A DNA stretch of 26,371 nucleotides, taken from IMG/VR virus record IMGVR_UViG_3300020385_000050, positions 1 to 26,371 of that record; one strand, written 5' to 3'. The notes beneath the pieces are model-generated. The model did no database searches. It worked only from the letters and a program-made list of their open reading frames with translations, and was not told the DNA's origin. The DNA comes from a virus. Numbering within the stretch: the stretch's first letter is position 1; the number at the start of each line of letters is the position of its first letter. The translations under genes and the position numbers were made by a program. Below are positions 8,082 through 16,300 of this stretch, in pieces.

Positions 8082-8796
8082 AAAGGTATTGAATAAGGGT
8101 CATGTTGATCTGGTTGATCACATGGGATCTGATCTTACTGTTTGTAATGCCGCCAGAGTTTCCTTCAACAATGAAACCGACTGGGCAACTGACGAAGATG
8201 CAGTACAACGTCTCAGAGACTCGGGTTCTTCGTATCACAAAGAAGATGTTCGTAAGTTATCTGACAGGGACATCAAACTTCTAAATTACCTTGCTAAACA
8301 CAATCATTGGACACCATTCGCACATCCCCAGATTACATTGAGGATCAAGGCACCAATCTCGATTCGAACACAGTTCTTCAAGCACAAGCAAGGATTTGTT
8401 GAGAATGAAATCAGTCGTCGCTATGTTTCATTCAAACCAGACTTTTATATACCACAATGGAGAGGTAAGCCTGAAGGTAGTGCAAAGCAGGGCAGTGAAG
8501 AATTTATGGCAATAAAGGGTGAAAATGTTCGCTCATATGGTAATGCTATGGAACTATGTCTCTATACCTATGATCAACTCATTGCAGAAGGTGTCGCACC
8601 AGAACAGGCTCGTTTTGTTCTACCACAGGCAATGTTTACGGAGTGGTATTGGACTGGTTCCCTTGCTGCTTATGCCAGATTCTATAGTCAGAGAATTGAT
8701 GAACATGCTCAGTGGGAGATTCGTGAATATGCTAAAGTAATCGGTGATACAATTAGACCGTTATATCCACATTCGTGGAGATGTCTTACCAAATAA
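8062..8796 (+). CDS. thyX: FAD-dependent thymidylate synthase ThyX
   Basis: It methylates dUMP to dTMP using methylenetetrahydrofolate and FAD/NADPH, as a homotetramer. HNHWTPFAHPQ (81-90 region) is the usual N-terminal ThyX element. The signature RHRxxSxNExSxRY appears as KHKQGFVENEISRRY (107-121): the two Arg are Lys, but the Glu, Ser and final Arg-Tyr are kept. The QARFVLPQAMFTEWYWTGS segment matches the conserved region that ends the active site. Three ATGs lie in a row at 8056, 8059 and 8062; 8062 is chosen because GAGG (8052-8055) is 6 bases before it. The start overlaps the preceding gene by 20 bases. Confidence 0.93.
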   Translation: MTTTTSKKVLNKGHVDLVDHMGSDLTVCNAARVSFNNETDWATDEDAVQRLRDSGSSYHKEDVRKLSDRDIKLLNYLAKHNHWTPFAHPQITLRIKAPISIRTQFFKHKQGFVENEISRRYVSFKPDFYIPQWRGKPEGSAKQGSEEFMAIKGENVRSYGNAMELCLYTYDQLIAEGVAPEQARFVLPQAMFTEWYWTGSLAAYARFYSQRIDEHAQWEIREYAKVIGDTIRPLYPHSWRCLTK

Positions 8797-8799
8797 ATA
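8792..8799 (+). promoter_or_regulatory. Possible T4-type late promoter for the collagen-like gene
   Basis: AATAAATA matches 7 of 8 positions of the T4 late promoter TATAAATA. With the usual distance of six bases from the last position, the transcript would start at about 8805, on the candidate ATG of the collagen-like gene. Short AT-rich matches arise easily by chance, so this is only suggestive. Confidence 0.25.
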
Positions 8800-8804
8800 G
8801 AATA

Positions 8805-9995
8805 ATGAGTATACACAAAGATATTAATCTATTTTCCGAAGCTAGTATAGGTAAGACTGTTTTCTATCATGGTTCAATACTTCCTGATCTTGATCAGGGG
8901 GATTCTTTCAATGTTACGAATGATACCAGCAGTTTGGTATATCGAATCGGTTATGGTGCATCTTCTGTTAATCTTATTAATGAAGACGTGCATGTTACTC
9001 TTTTGGGTTCTTCTCGTCTTATTAATGAATCGTTTAGTGAAATGCTTGCTACGATAGATGATTTTGAAGTGGAAGAGATCGTAGAGGAATCAGTATTTAC
9101 ACAATCAGTTGGCCCAATGGGCCCAGTCGGACCTCGTGGTGAGCAGGGAGAGCAAGGGTTTCCTGGCATTCCTGGCCGCGATGGTAATGATGGAAAGGAT
9201 GGAACCGATGGCAATCAGGGTGAAAAGGGCGAACCAGGCGAGCGGGGTGAGGATGGTCAGCAGGGCCCTCAAGGCGAACACGGACTTCAAGGTGAACAGG
9301 GGCCTCAGGGTGAGCGGGGTGAACGAGGCCCTCAAGGTGAGCAGGGTGTTCAGGGGGAGATAGGAAATGTTGGTCCCGAAGGCCCTCGTGGAGAACGTGG
9401 TGAGCGAGGTGAACGTGGGGAACAAGGTATACAAGGTGAACATGGAGTTCAGGGTTCTGATGGTAAACAAGGAGAACGCGGACCACAAGGAGAACGTGGT
9501 GAGCGAGGTGAACGTGGACTTCAAGGCGAACGGGGATCTGACGGATTACGCGGAGAAGACGGAAAACCAGGCGAACATGGACCGAAAGGTGAACAGGGAG
9601 AAAGAGGAGAAGACGGAATCGCTAGAGTTTCTGGACCTCTTCTTTATGATTCATCCACCAAAGTTCTGTCGGTCAGTGAAAAGTGGGTAGAGTCCCTCGG
9701 CTCCATAATTCAAAATGGAGCAATTGTTGGTGGTGGTGGTGATCTTCTTGGAGTCAAAAAAGATGGGGTGCGTATTCCTAAAGGAAATGCAGTTCGTTAC
9801 ATTGATTTTAGAGGCACTGGAGTTGCGGTTAGTATTGACAAAAACAGTGCAGTTGTAGATATAACAACGTCCTCTAGTGGTGATGGTTCGGATAATGCAC
9901 TAGAGGTGAGTGGTGGTAACAATGTCATGTCACAGTTCCTTGACATGAATGGATTTGACATCTATAATGCTCGTGTAGATGGTGGAACTTTTTAA
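8805..9995 (+). CDS. Collagen-like repeat protein
   Basis: Counted from the ATG at 8805 the protein has 396 residues. Residues 1-102 are a folded N-terminal domain. They are followed by 56 uninterrupted Gly-X-Y triplets, dominated by GER, GEQ, GPQ and GED, as in bacterial and phage collagen-like triple helices. The last 125 or so residues are a beta-rich C-terminal domain with a GGGG hinge, probably for trimerisation or attachment. Phage collagen-like proteins are usually fibres or head and tail decorations, so this is probably a virion protein even though it sits between two nucleotide genes. No Shine-Dalgarno precedes 8805; GTG 8775 and ATG 8781 in the same frame are alternatives that overlap thyX. 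Confidence 0.88.
   Translation: MSIHKDINLFSEASIGKTVFYHGSILPDLDQGDSFNVTNDTSSLVYRIGYGASSVNLINEDVHVTLLGSSRLINESFSEMLATIDDFEVEEIVEESVFTQSVGPMGPVGPRGEQGEQGFPGIPGRDGNDGKDGTDGNQGEKGEPGERGEDGQQGPQGEHGLQGEQGPQGERGERGPQGEQGVQGEIGNVGPEGPRGERGERGERGEQGIQGEHGVQGSDGKQGERGPQGERGERGERGLQGERGSDGLRGEDGKPGEHGPKGEQGERGEDGIARVSGPLLYDSSTKVLSVSEKWVESLGSIIQNGAIVGGGGDLLGVKKDGVRIPKGNAVRYIDFRGTGVAVSIDKNSAVVDITTSSSGDGSDNALEVSGGNNVMSQFLDMNGFDIYNARVDGGTF
9111..9614 (+). repeat. Gly-X-Y coding repeat, 56 triplets
   Basis: This 504-base tract has a GGN at every ninth base and imperfect internal repeats, mainly variants of GGTGAGCGAGGTGAACGT. It encodes the collagen-like region. The DNA repetition could allow recombination to change fibre length. 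Long open frames on the other strand here are a by-product of the repeat. Confidence 0.9.
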
Positions 9996-10038
9996 ACTAT
10001 ATAAGTTATCTAATTTTTTTATTCAGGAGTGTATTCGT

Positions 10039-11994
10039 ATGTCATGGAACTTACCTAGTCTTTATCAATCTTTTATTCACCTTTCTCGTTATTCTCGTTG
10101 GTTACCCGAAGAAGGTAAACGTGAAAATTGGGAAGAGACTGTCACTAGGTACTTTGACTTTTTTACTGATCACTTGAAAGAAAATTGTAATTATGATGTT
10201 GAGCCTGAACTAAGAAAAGAACTTCAAGAGGCAGTCTTGAATCTAGAAATCATGCCCTCGATGAGAGCATTGATGACTGCTGGAGAAGCCCTTAAGAGGG
10301 ACAATATTGCAGGGTATAATTGTTCCTACGTTAGTGCAAGTAAAGTTAAGTCGTTTGATGAGATTCTGTACATTCTCATGTGCGGGACTGGAGTCGGGTT
10401 CTCTGTAGAACGCGACCTCATCAACACTCTGCCGACGATAGCTGAGGAGTTTGAAGACAGTGATACGACAATTGTTGTACAAGATTCAAAAATGGGTTGG
10501 TCGAAAGCGTATCGAGAGTTGTTTAGCCTGCTCATTGGAGGTCAAGTTCCAAAATGGGACACAAGCAAGATTCGTCCTGCCGGTGCGCGCCTTAAAACTT
10601 TTGGAGGAAGAGCAAGTGGACCTGAACCTCTTGAAGACCTCTTTAAATTCACCGTCGAAACCTTTAGACGAGCAGCGGGTAGAAAACCTACTTCTATCGA
10701 ATGTCACGATCTCATCTGCAAAATTGCAGAGATTGTGGTTGTCGGAGGCGTTCGCAGGTCCGCATTGATTTCTCTGTCGTCTCTCACAGACGAACGTATG
10801 AGGGATGCAAAGACGGGACAGTGGTGGGATGCAGATCCACAACGTGCATTGGCAAACAACTCTGTCTCCTATAAAGAGAAGCCAGAAACTGGTATCTTCA
10901 TGGAAGAGTGGTTGGCTCTATACAAGAGTAAGTCTGGAGAGCGTGGTATCTTTAACCGCGAAGCTGCACAAAAGCAAGTCGAGAGAGCCAATGAATTCAG
11001 AACTCGACTAGAATCAGACTTTAGGACGAGAGAGTCTAATCACAATTTCGGTACGAATCCGTGCAGTGAAATCATCCTGCGAGATCGAGAGTTCTGTAAT
11101 CTCACCGAAGTGGTCGTTCGAGAGAATGACACGGACGAAAGCCTAGAACGTAAGGTTCGTCTTGCCACTATTCTTGGAACGTGGCAGTCAACGTTGACAA
11201 ACTTCAGATACTTGTCTGGAGATTGGAAGAAGAACTGCGAAGACGAAAGGCTTCTTGGTGTCTCCATGACAGGGATCATGGACTGCAAGCTGACACGAGA
11301 GACAAAGAACCTCGGAGATCGTCTAGAACGCTTCAGAGCAGCAGCCATCATCACAAACAAGGAACATGCGGACACTCTTGGTATCCCACAGTCCGCTGCG
11401 ATTACCTGCGTGAAACCCTCTGGAACCGTCTCTCAGCTCGTTGACGCTGCTTCTGGTATCCACGCTCGTCACAGTGAGTATTACGTCAGAACCGTGAGAG
11501 CGGACAACAAAGATCCTCTGTGCATCTTCATGAAGGATAAGGGTTTCCCTTGTGAGCCAGATGTCATGAAGCCAGAACATGTTACTGTCTTTTCCTTCCC
11601 TATACATTCACCTAAATCCTCTATTACTAGAGATGAAATGACGGCAATCGAACAGCTAGAACTTTGGCTGATGTATCAAAGACATTGGTGTGAGCATAAG
11701 CCATCTGTTACTATCACGGTTCGTGAAGAGGAATGGCCTATTGTGGGTGGTTGGGTGTATGATCACTTCGATGAAGTTTCTGGTATCTCATTCCTTCCCC
11801 ACACAGATCACTCGTATAAGCAAGCTCCATATCAGGAGTGTACGAAAGAAGAATATAAAGAACTATTAGGAAAGCTCCCTTCCGTAGAATGGGCTGCCCT
11901 ATCTGAATATGAAATGGAAGATAATACAGCGGGAACGCAAACATTTGCCTGTTCAGGAAATGCGTGTGACGTTGTTGACTTGACAAGTAGTTGA
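10039..11994 (+). CDS. nrdJ: Class II (adenosylcobalamin-dependent) ribonucleotide reductase, monomeric type
   Basis: It reduces ribonucleotides to deoxyribonucleotides using coenzyme B12 to create the thiyl radical, so it works with or without oxygen but needs host B12. In the 651-residue form, NCSYV (C95) and EFCNLTE (C353) supply the redox Cys pair. NPCSEI (340-345) holds the thiyl Cys C342 with N340 and E344. CSGNAC near the C-terminus (C638, C643) is the electron-shuttle pair. The pattern fits the monomeric Lactobacillus RTPR type, which is about 740 residues long, so this is a shorter form. The start at 10039 follows GGAG by 9 bases; the frame continues upstream to 9979 without a ribosome site. 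No partner small subunit is present nearby, as expected. Confidence 0.93.
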   Translation: MSWNLPSLYQSFIHLSRYSRWLPEEGKRENWEETVTRYFDFFTDHLKENCNYDVEPELRKELQEAVLNLEIMPSMRALMTAGEALKRDNIAGYNCSYVSASKVKSFDEILYILMCGTGVGFSVERDLINTLPTIAEEFEDSDTTIVVQDSKMGWSKAYRELFSLLIGGQVPKWDTSKIRPAGARLKTFGGRASGPEPLEDLFKFTVETFRRAAGRKPTSIECHDLICKIAEIVVVGGVRRSALISLSSLTDERMRDAKTGQWWDADPQRALANNSVSYKEKPETGIFMEEWLALYKSKSGERGIFNREAAQKQVERANEFRTRLESDFRTRESNHNFGTNPCSEIILRDREFCNLTEVVVRENDTDESLERKVRLATILGTWQSTLTNFRYLSGDWKKNCEDERLLGVSMTGIMDCKLTRETKNLGDRLERFRAAAIITNKEHADTLGIPQSAAITCVKPSGTVSQLVDAASGIHARHSEYYVRTVRADNKDPLCIFMKDKGFPCEPDVMKPEHVTVFSFPIHSPKSSITRDEMTAIEQLELWLMYQRHWCEHKPSVTITVREEEWPIVGGWVYDHFDEVSGISFLPHTDHSYKQAPYQECTKEEYKELLGKLPSVEWAALSEYEMEDNTAGTQTFACSGNACDVVDLTSS

Positions 11995-12003
11995 GTGTAT
12001 AAT
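11975..12003 (+). promoter_or_regulatory. Strong sigma-70-type promoter for the porin unit
   Basis: TTGACT at 11975-11980 (5 of 6) and TATAAT at 11998-12003 (6 of 6) are separated by exactly 17 bases. It overlaps the last codons of the reductase gene and predicts a transcript start near 12010, giving a leader of about 60 bases before the ATG at 12071. It lets the two downstream genes be transcribed independently of the replication block by host RNA polymerase. Confidence 0.75.
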
Positions 12004-12023
12004 AGATTTTTTACCCAGTAAAT

Positions 12024-12042
12024 CCTATGGATGATCTATAGG
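12024..12042. promoter_or_regulatory. Dyad in the porin-unit leader
   Basis: CCTATGGATGATCTATAGG is a 19-base dyad around a central G, with one mismatched pair (G/T, which is a wobble in RNA). It lies about 15-33 bases after the predicted transcript start and before the AAGGAG ribosome site. It could be an operator for a repressor or form a short leader hairpin. No known site is recognised. Confidence 0.4.
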
Positions 12043-12070
12043 TACATACTCTAACATAAGGAGAATTATT

Positions 12071-12265
12071 ATGAGTAAAGTAACTGGTACGTGTCCTGCT
12101 ACTGGATGTAGCAATGATGTTGTTGGAAGCTGGCTTGGAAAGGTCGGGATCACCCGTTCGCTCCTCATCAGCCTCGCTCTCGTCCCCTTCGCATGGGATG
12201 GTGTTCTTTGGTTCCGCGATGCGATCGCTACTGTTTGGGATGCTGCCACCACTTGGGGCGGCTGA
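12071..12265 (+). CDS. Small membrane protein, first gene of porin unit (64 aa)
   Basis: AAGGAG lies 7 bases before the ATG. The 64 residues begin with a Cys-containing motif (CPATGC, 8-13), followed by one probable membrane helix over about residues 29-48 and an amphipathic Trp-rich tail. The N-terminal part lacks a lipobox, so it is not a typical lipoprotein. It is co-transcribed with the porin 19 bases downstream and shares its promoter and terminator. The two may act together at the envelope, but the function is unknown. Confidence 0.75.
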   Translation: MSKVTGTCPATGCSNDVVGSWLGKVGITRSLLISLALVPFAWDGVLWFRDAIATVWDAATTWGG

Positions 12266-12284
12266 TCTTTAAAGGAGATTAGAC

Positions 12285-13310
12285 ATGATTAACATTGGAA
12301 CAATTCTTCTTTCTGCGCCTCTTATGACAGGCGGTGTGGATACTGTGAACGCCCATGATTTAATCATGGCTGTTCGTGATGACTCCGCGACTCACATGAG
12401 TCTAACATCTGATGAATCCCCCATTACTCTTGACGTTACTGGTTTTCTCCAGTTTCGTTATTTGTTCAATGATGGTGGATCCAACACCTCTACTCGTGGA
12501 TTCGATGTAGAGCGCGCCCGAATTCAGTTCTCGGGTAAGGTGCATGACTTTGACTATGCAGTCAGTGGTCAGTGGAGTGACACCGAATTCGAACTCAAGG
12601 ATGCTTTCCTGAGTCGAAACTTCGGTGGATTTGATGTGAAGGCAGGACAGTTCGTCACCAGCTTCTATAGTGGTTACGTTGCTGATCCTACTACTCTTGT
12701 CTACGGTGATTACAGTGTCACCGCTTTGACTTATGGACAGGGACGTTCACAGGGATTCGAAGTGAGCCGAGGTTTTGATGCCTTCACCGCTTACGTTTCC
12801 TACAACGATGGCTTCAACACCGACAATAGTAATTTCGGTGATAACGATTATGGTATCAGTGCGCGCCTCGAATACGATGCAATTGATAACCTGACCATCG
12901 GTGGTGCATTCGCAAACCAGAACACTTCTACCGATAACTACAATAGTTTTACGGTTGATGCTGCTACTGAGTTCGGTGCATTTGATTTTTCTGCTGCGTA
13001 TGTTGCAGCCAACTGGAATGGCAGTTGGAACAACTACTCAATCGTTGGAACCGCAAGCTACGATCTTGATGATCAGATTCAGGTCTTCGGACAGTATGAA
13101 TATGGTGTTCTTGAAAGTGGAGCTTCGGATCTCAACTTGGGAACTGTTGGTGTGAATTATATCTTTAATTCAAATGTCCGCTGGACTAACTCTTTTGGTT
13201 ATGCTTTCAGTGGTGTTGATTCTGGTTATAACCTTACCGACACTGGATGGGAAACTTCTGCTGATAGTGGACAGTATCTCATTCGTAGTATGATTCAGAT
13301 CACCTTCTGA
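12285..13310 (+). CDS. Outer-membrane porin, phosphate-selective porin O/P-like
   Basis: The 341 residues have the alternating polar and hydrophobic strands with aromatic girdles of a beta-barrel, and end in Phe (MIQITF), the usual C-terminal signal for outer-membrane insertion by BAM. The segment GFLQFRYLFND, then VERARIQFSGKV, resembles the start of the phosphate-selective porin O/P family. A short hydrophobic N-terminus (about residues 1-23, ending VNA) may be a signal peptide, although it has no Lys or Arg near the start, which is unusual. AAAGGAG is 7 bases before the ATG. A strong promoter upstream and a terminator 20 bases after the stop make it part of an independent unit. Selectivity for phosphate is not established; it could equally be a general porin. 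Confidence 0.85.
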   Translation: MINIGTILLSAPLMTGGVDTVNAHDLIMAVRDDSATHMSLTSDESPITLDVTGFLQFRYLFNDGGSNTSTRGFDVERARIQFSGKVHDFDYAVSGQWSDTEFELKDAFLSRNFGGFDVKAGQFVTSFYSGYVADPTTLVYGDYSVTALTYGQGRSQGFEVSRGFDAFTAYVSYNDGFNTDNSNFGDNDYGISARLEYDAIDNLTIGGAFANQNTSTDNYNSFTVDAATEFGAFDFSAAYVAANWNGSWNNYSIVGTASYDLDDQIQVFGQYEYGVLESGASDLNLGTVGVNYIFNSNVRWTNSFGYAFSGVDSGYNLTDTGWETSADSGQYLIRSMIQITF

Positions 13311-13330
13311 TATCGCACTACAACTATAAG

Positions 13331-13367
13331 AAAAGACCCCCGTTTCGGCGGGGGTCTTTTTCTTTTT
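13331..13367. terminator. Bidirectional rho-independent terminator
   Basis: AAAAGACCCCCG (13331-13342) pairs perfectly with CGGGGGTCTTTT (13349-13360) across a six-base loop (TTTCGG), and is followed by further T residues on the plus strand and T-rich sequence on the minus strand. It lies between the porin stop (13310) and the stop of the converging minus-strand gene (13366), so it can end both transcripts. Confidence 0.93.
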
Positions 13368-16300
13368 ATAGTCCTGTTGGTTTCTTTATTAGCACTTCTC
13401 CAGTTGGAATGTCAGACGGTAAACTAACGGTTGTTCCTGGCGCAGTTAGGTAGAAATATGATTCCAATGAAGATCCATGTGCAGTCATACCACCAGCGGT
13501 TTTGTCAACAAAGAAGGTAGTTCCATTCGGGAATGGTATTCCTATCGTATCTCCAGCAGCAACGTATGCGGTATGGAATCCAGATGCCTTATTGATTCCT
13601 ATTGTCGATCCGTCCTCACCGAAGAATATTTTTATTTTGTTTCTGTTACCTTGCACGGTTTGGTATGTGGAACCAAAAATTTGAACAGACGAAACATCAT
13701 ATCCATCATTCAACCATGTTTGGTTTTGACTGGCATTAGTTATAAAAGTTTCATACGGTTCATAACTACCAAGATCGGTTAGTCCGTCTGCCGCTGCTTC
13801 AAATTCACCATCTTCAAGAGCGTAATATGATGAAACTTGATTCACCGAAGACTGATTGGGTAAGAACAGGTACGAAGAAACGTCGGGAATCCCCTCGGCT
13901 CCTAGGAAAATGCTACGAAGTGAAGACGTGTTGCTAACTCTAGCCTCAACACCCTGATCAGTAGATGTGTCTCTCGGTAATCTTATAATATTATCAGAGA
14001 ACCTTTCTTCCAACTTTCCAGCGACTTCTTTGGTTGCTCTTACCTTAATGCGTTTTGCATGAAACTTCCCTTCTTCCCCGAAAGGTATTGCAATATTCAT
14101 TAGAGTGCTTCCCGTGACCGAAGGAATAAGAATATCTCCTAACTTTTCTGTCTGTGTTACATACCCACTATTAGCTGTTAAGTACGAAGAATCAACTTCA
14201 TAGGCGCCAATCGTAGAGTGACCAATTCTTCTCTTTCTGTTTAGATCAAATTGTACTTGGTTTTCCATTCCCAGTGTCCCCCCACCTACAAGTGGTGAAC
14301 GATCCGCTGGTTGGTGATCGATTACATCTAGTGAATATGGGGTCGCCATGTCTGTGGGTATGCCATCTCCGCCCGATTGTGGAATATTACCTTTCCATAA
14401 GGGAGGATTCTCAAATGGTAGTACGTTCATAATACCCGTTTGCGAGTTTTGATTACCATTTACGGGACCACCATCCCATCGGAAGTTTCTTTCTACCCGC
14501 AGAGGAATTGTTTGACCATTATTGATGTATGGCCATGTAATACCCGTTTTCTTAACATCATTATCTAACTCATCTGTATATTCTTGTCCTGTACCCCTGT
14601 ATATCCATTCAAACTCGTGGGCCCATTTATTAAGAAAGTTATTTCTGTATACCATTGCATCATGTTGTCTGAGAAATCCAACAGTAGTTCCATATGTTTC
14701 ACGCATATGGTCCCCGTCCTGACTGCCTAAATTGATTACACGGACTTGACCTTGCGGTTCGGAATCCGGATCCATGTCATTCTCTAACCCAACTCCATTA
14801 ATAATGTTTAAATTATGGAAAGTGTTATGATAAAATAAAACGTGTACTTTAGATGGTCCTTGAAAATTAAATCCGAAGATGGTGGGAATTGGGATATTGG
14901 ACCATACATTATTAACGAATGCTAAATCATGATAACCCCCATGATATGTCCCCGAACCCTCAATGTTTCCACCCTGTCCATCTATGACAAAGTTACAATA
15001 TGCGTACAAAGCATTTTCTACTCTATGCACAGCTCTTAATGGCTTCGAATCAAAATACTGCATCGAATCAACGTGGTTGGTATCTCTACCACCAAGAAGA
15101 CACCAACTTGGTATTGGATGGGTGTTCTGTGGAAAAATAGGAGTGTCAAAGGAAGCCCCAGTCGCAGTTCCCATATGCTCCGCAGATAGTCCCTGTGCCG
15201 TGATCCCTGCCGCCCATGCAACGTTAAATTGTCCTCGGTTCACCTGCGGATTTGGTCGGGTTAGGAATTGAGCTTTTGTATATGGCCAAGTCGGGTTGAA
15301 TTGTTTACTTAACTTAATCGGTTCACCCTCATCATCCACAACATCCTGTATATAACCTGCTGATGGCCATGTCGTTCCTGCTAAACGCCAAAGGAAGTCC
15401 TGAGTTACTCCCCAGTCATCGGGAATACCATTAGTACCAGCAGCAGGGTTTGCAGCTATCGGTTTTGATGCATCGAATAGAATCTGTCCCCATGCGGTAA
15501 TTCCTAAGTTACTGTCTTCATATTTAAGCATTGTGCAGAATATTGGTTCATAGAATTTATGATTTGGATTATATGGACCGTCTGGATCTGGATCATATAT
15601 TAATCCACCAACGGAGCTGGCACCCCCGTCACCATCAACGTCATTATATGCAAACTCAATTTGCGCTTCCGTACTCAGACTATCAGTGACAGTCTTATTT
15701 GTGAACCACCACGGTGATGATTTTTCTGGTGATATTAGGTGGTGCCGAGACGCAAATGGTGCGGTCATTGTATTGAGAGTTGGTGGTTCTCTAACATTAT
15801 TATCTCCAAAGTATGGATCAGACGAATTTTTGGAAGTCTCATCCTCATTGTATAGTTGTCCCCACTGCCTATAGGTGGTTAGATTGAAATTAGTTTCACT
15901 GACTGGATCTTCTTGAAATGGTAGATTTACGTCTAAGAAATTCTCTTGGTTTATTTTTTGCCATACAGTTCCCGTTTCTGTCTCCTCTTTAAAAGAAGAG
16001 TCATCTACAGATACGGCTGGATCCGTACTCGCGGGATGTGGAACGTTCTGAGGTCTTTTTGGCCAAGATAATGTCACTCCCGCTGGGGAGTTTAAATTGT
16101 GTAGTCGAATATACTCGTTCAGTGTTCCGGGTTCAAACAACCGACTTCCGTTCGCATCAAGATCGGTTTTGCTCCCCCTCGTTCTTCCAATATATCGAAT
16201 GGAAGCATAATATCCGCTGAATTGTGTATATGGTGCGGTTGTATCATCATTTGGATCAAACCATATTCTTCTCCATTCTCCGAATACATTATTGTTACCT

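Noticed and set aside
9097-9524. Long minus-strand open frames opposite the collagen-like gene
   Set aside because: They are a by-product of the Gly-X-Y repeat, which avoids stop codons on the other strand. They have low-complexity His/Leu/Pro or Thr/Leu composition and no ribosome sites.
9996-10038. AACT/AGTT inverted repeat followed by a T run as a terminator before the reductase
   Set aside because: The stem is only four AT-rich pairs and the T run is displaced; it does not qualify as a terminator.
11980-12003. TTGACA at 11980-11985 as the -35 of the porin promoter
   Set aside because: It is only 12 bases from TATAAT, too short; TTGACT at 11975 has the correct 17-base spacing.
12025-12252. 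Minus-strand open frame across the porin leader and 64-aa gene
   Set aside because: It lies antisense to a gene with promoter and ribosome site, has no ribosome site of its own and shows no recognisable domain.
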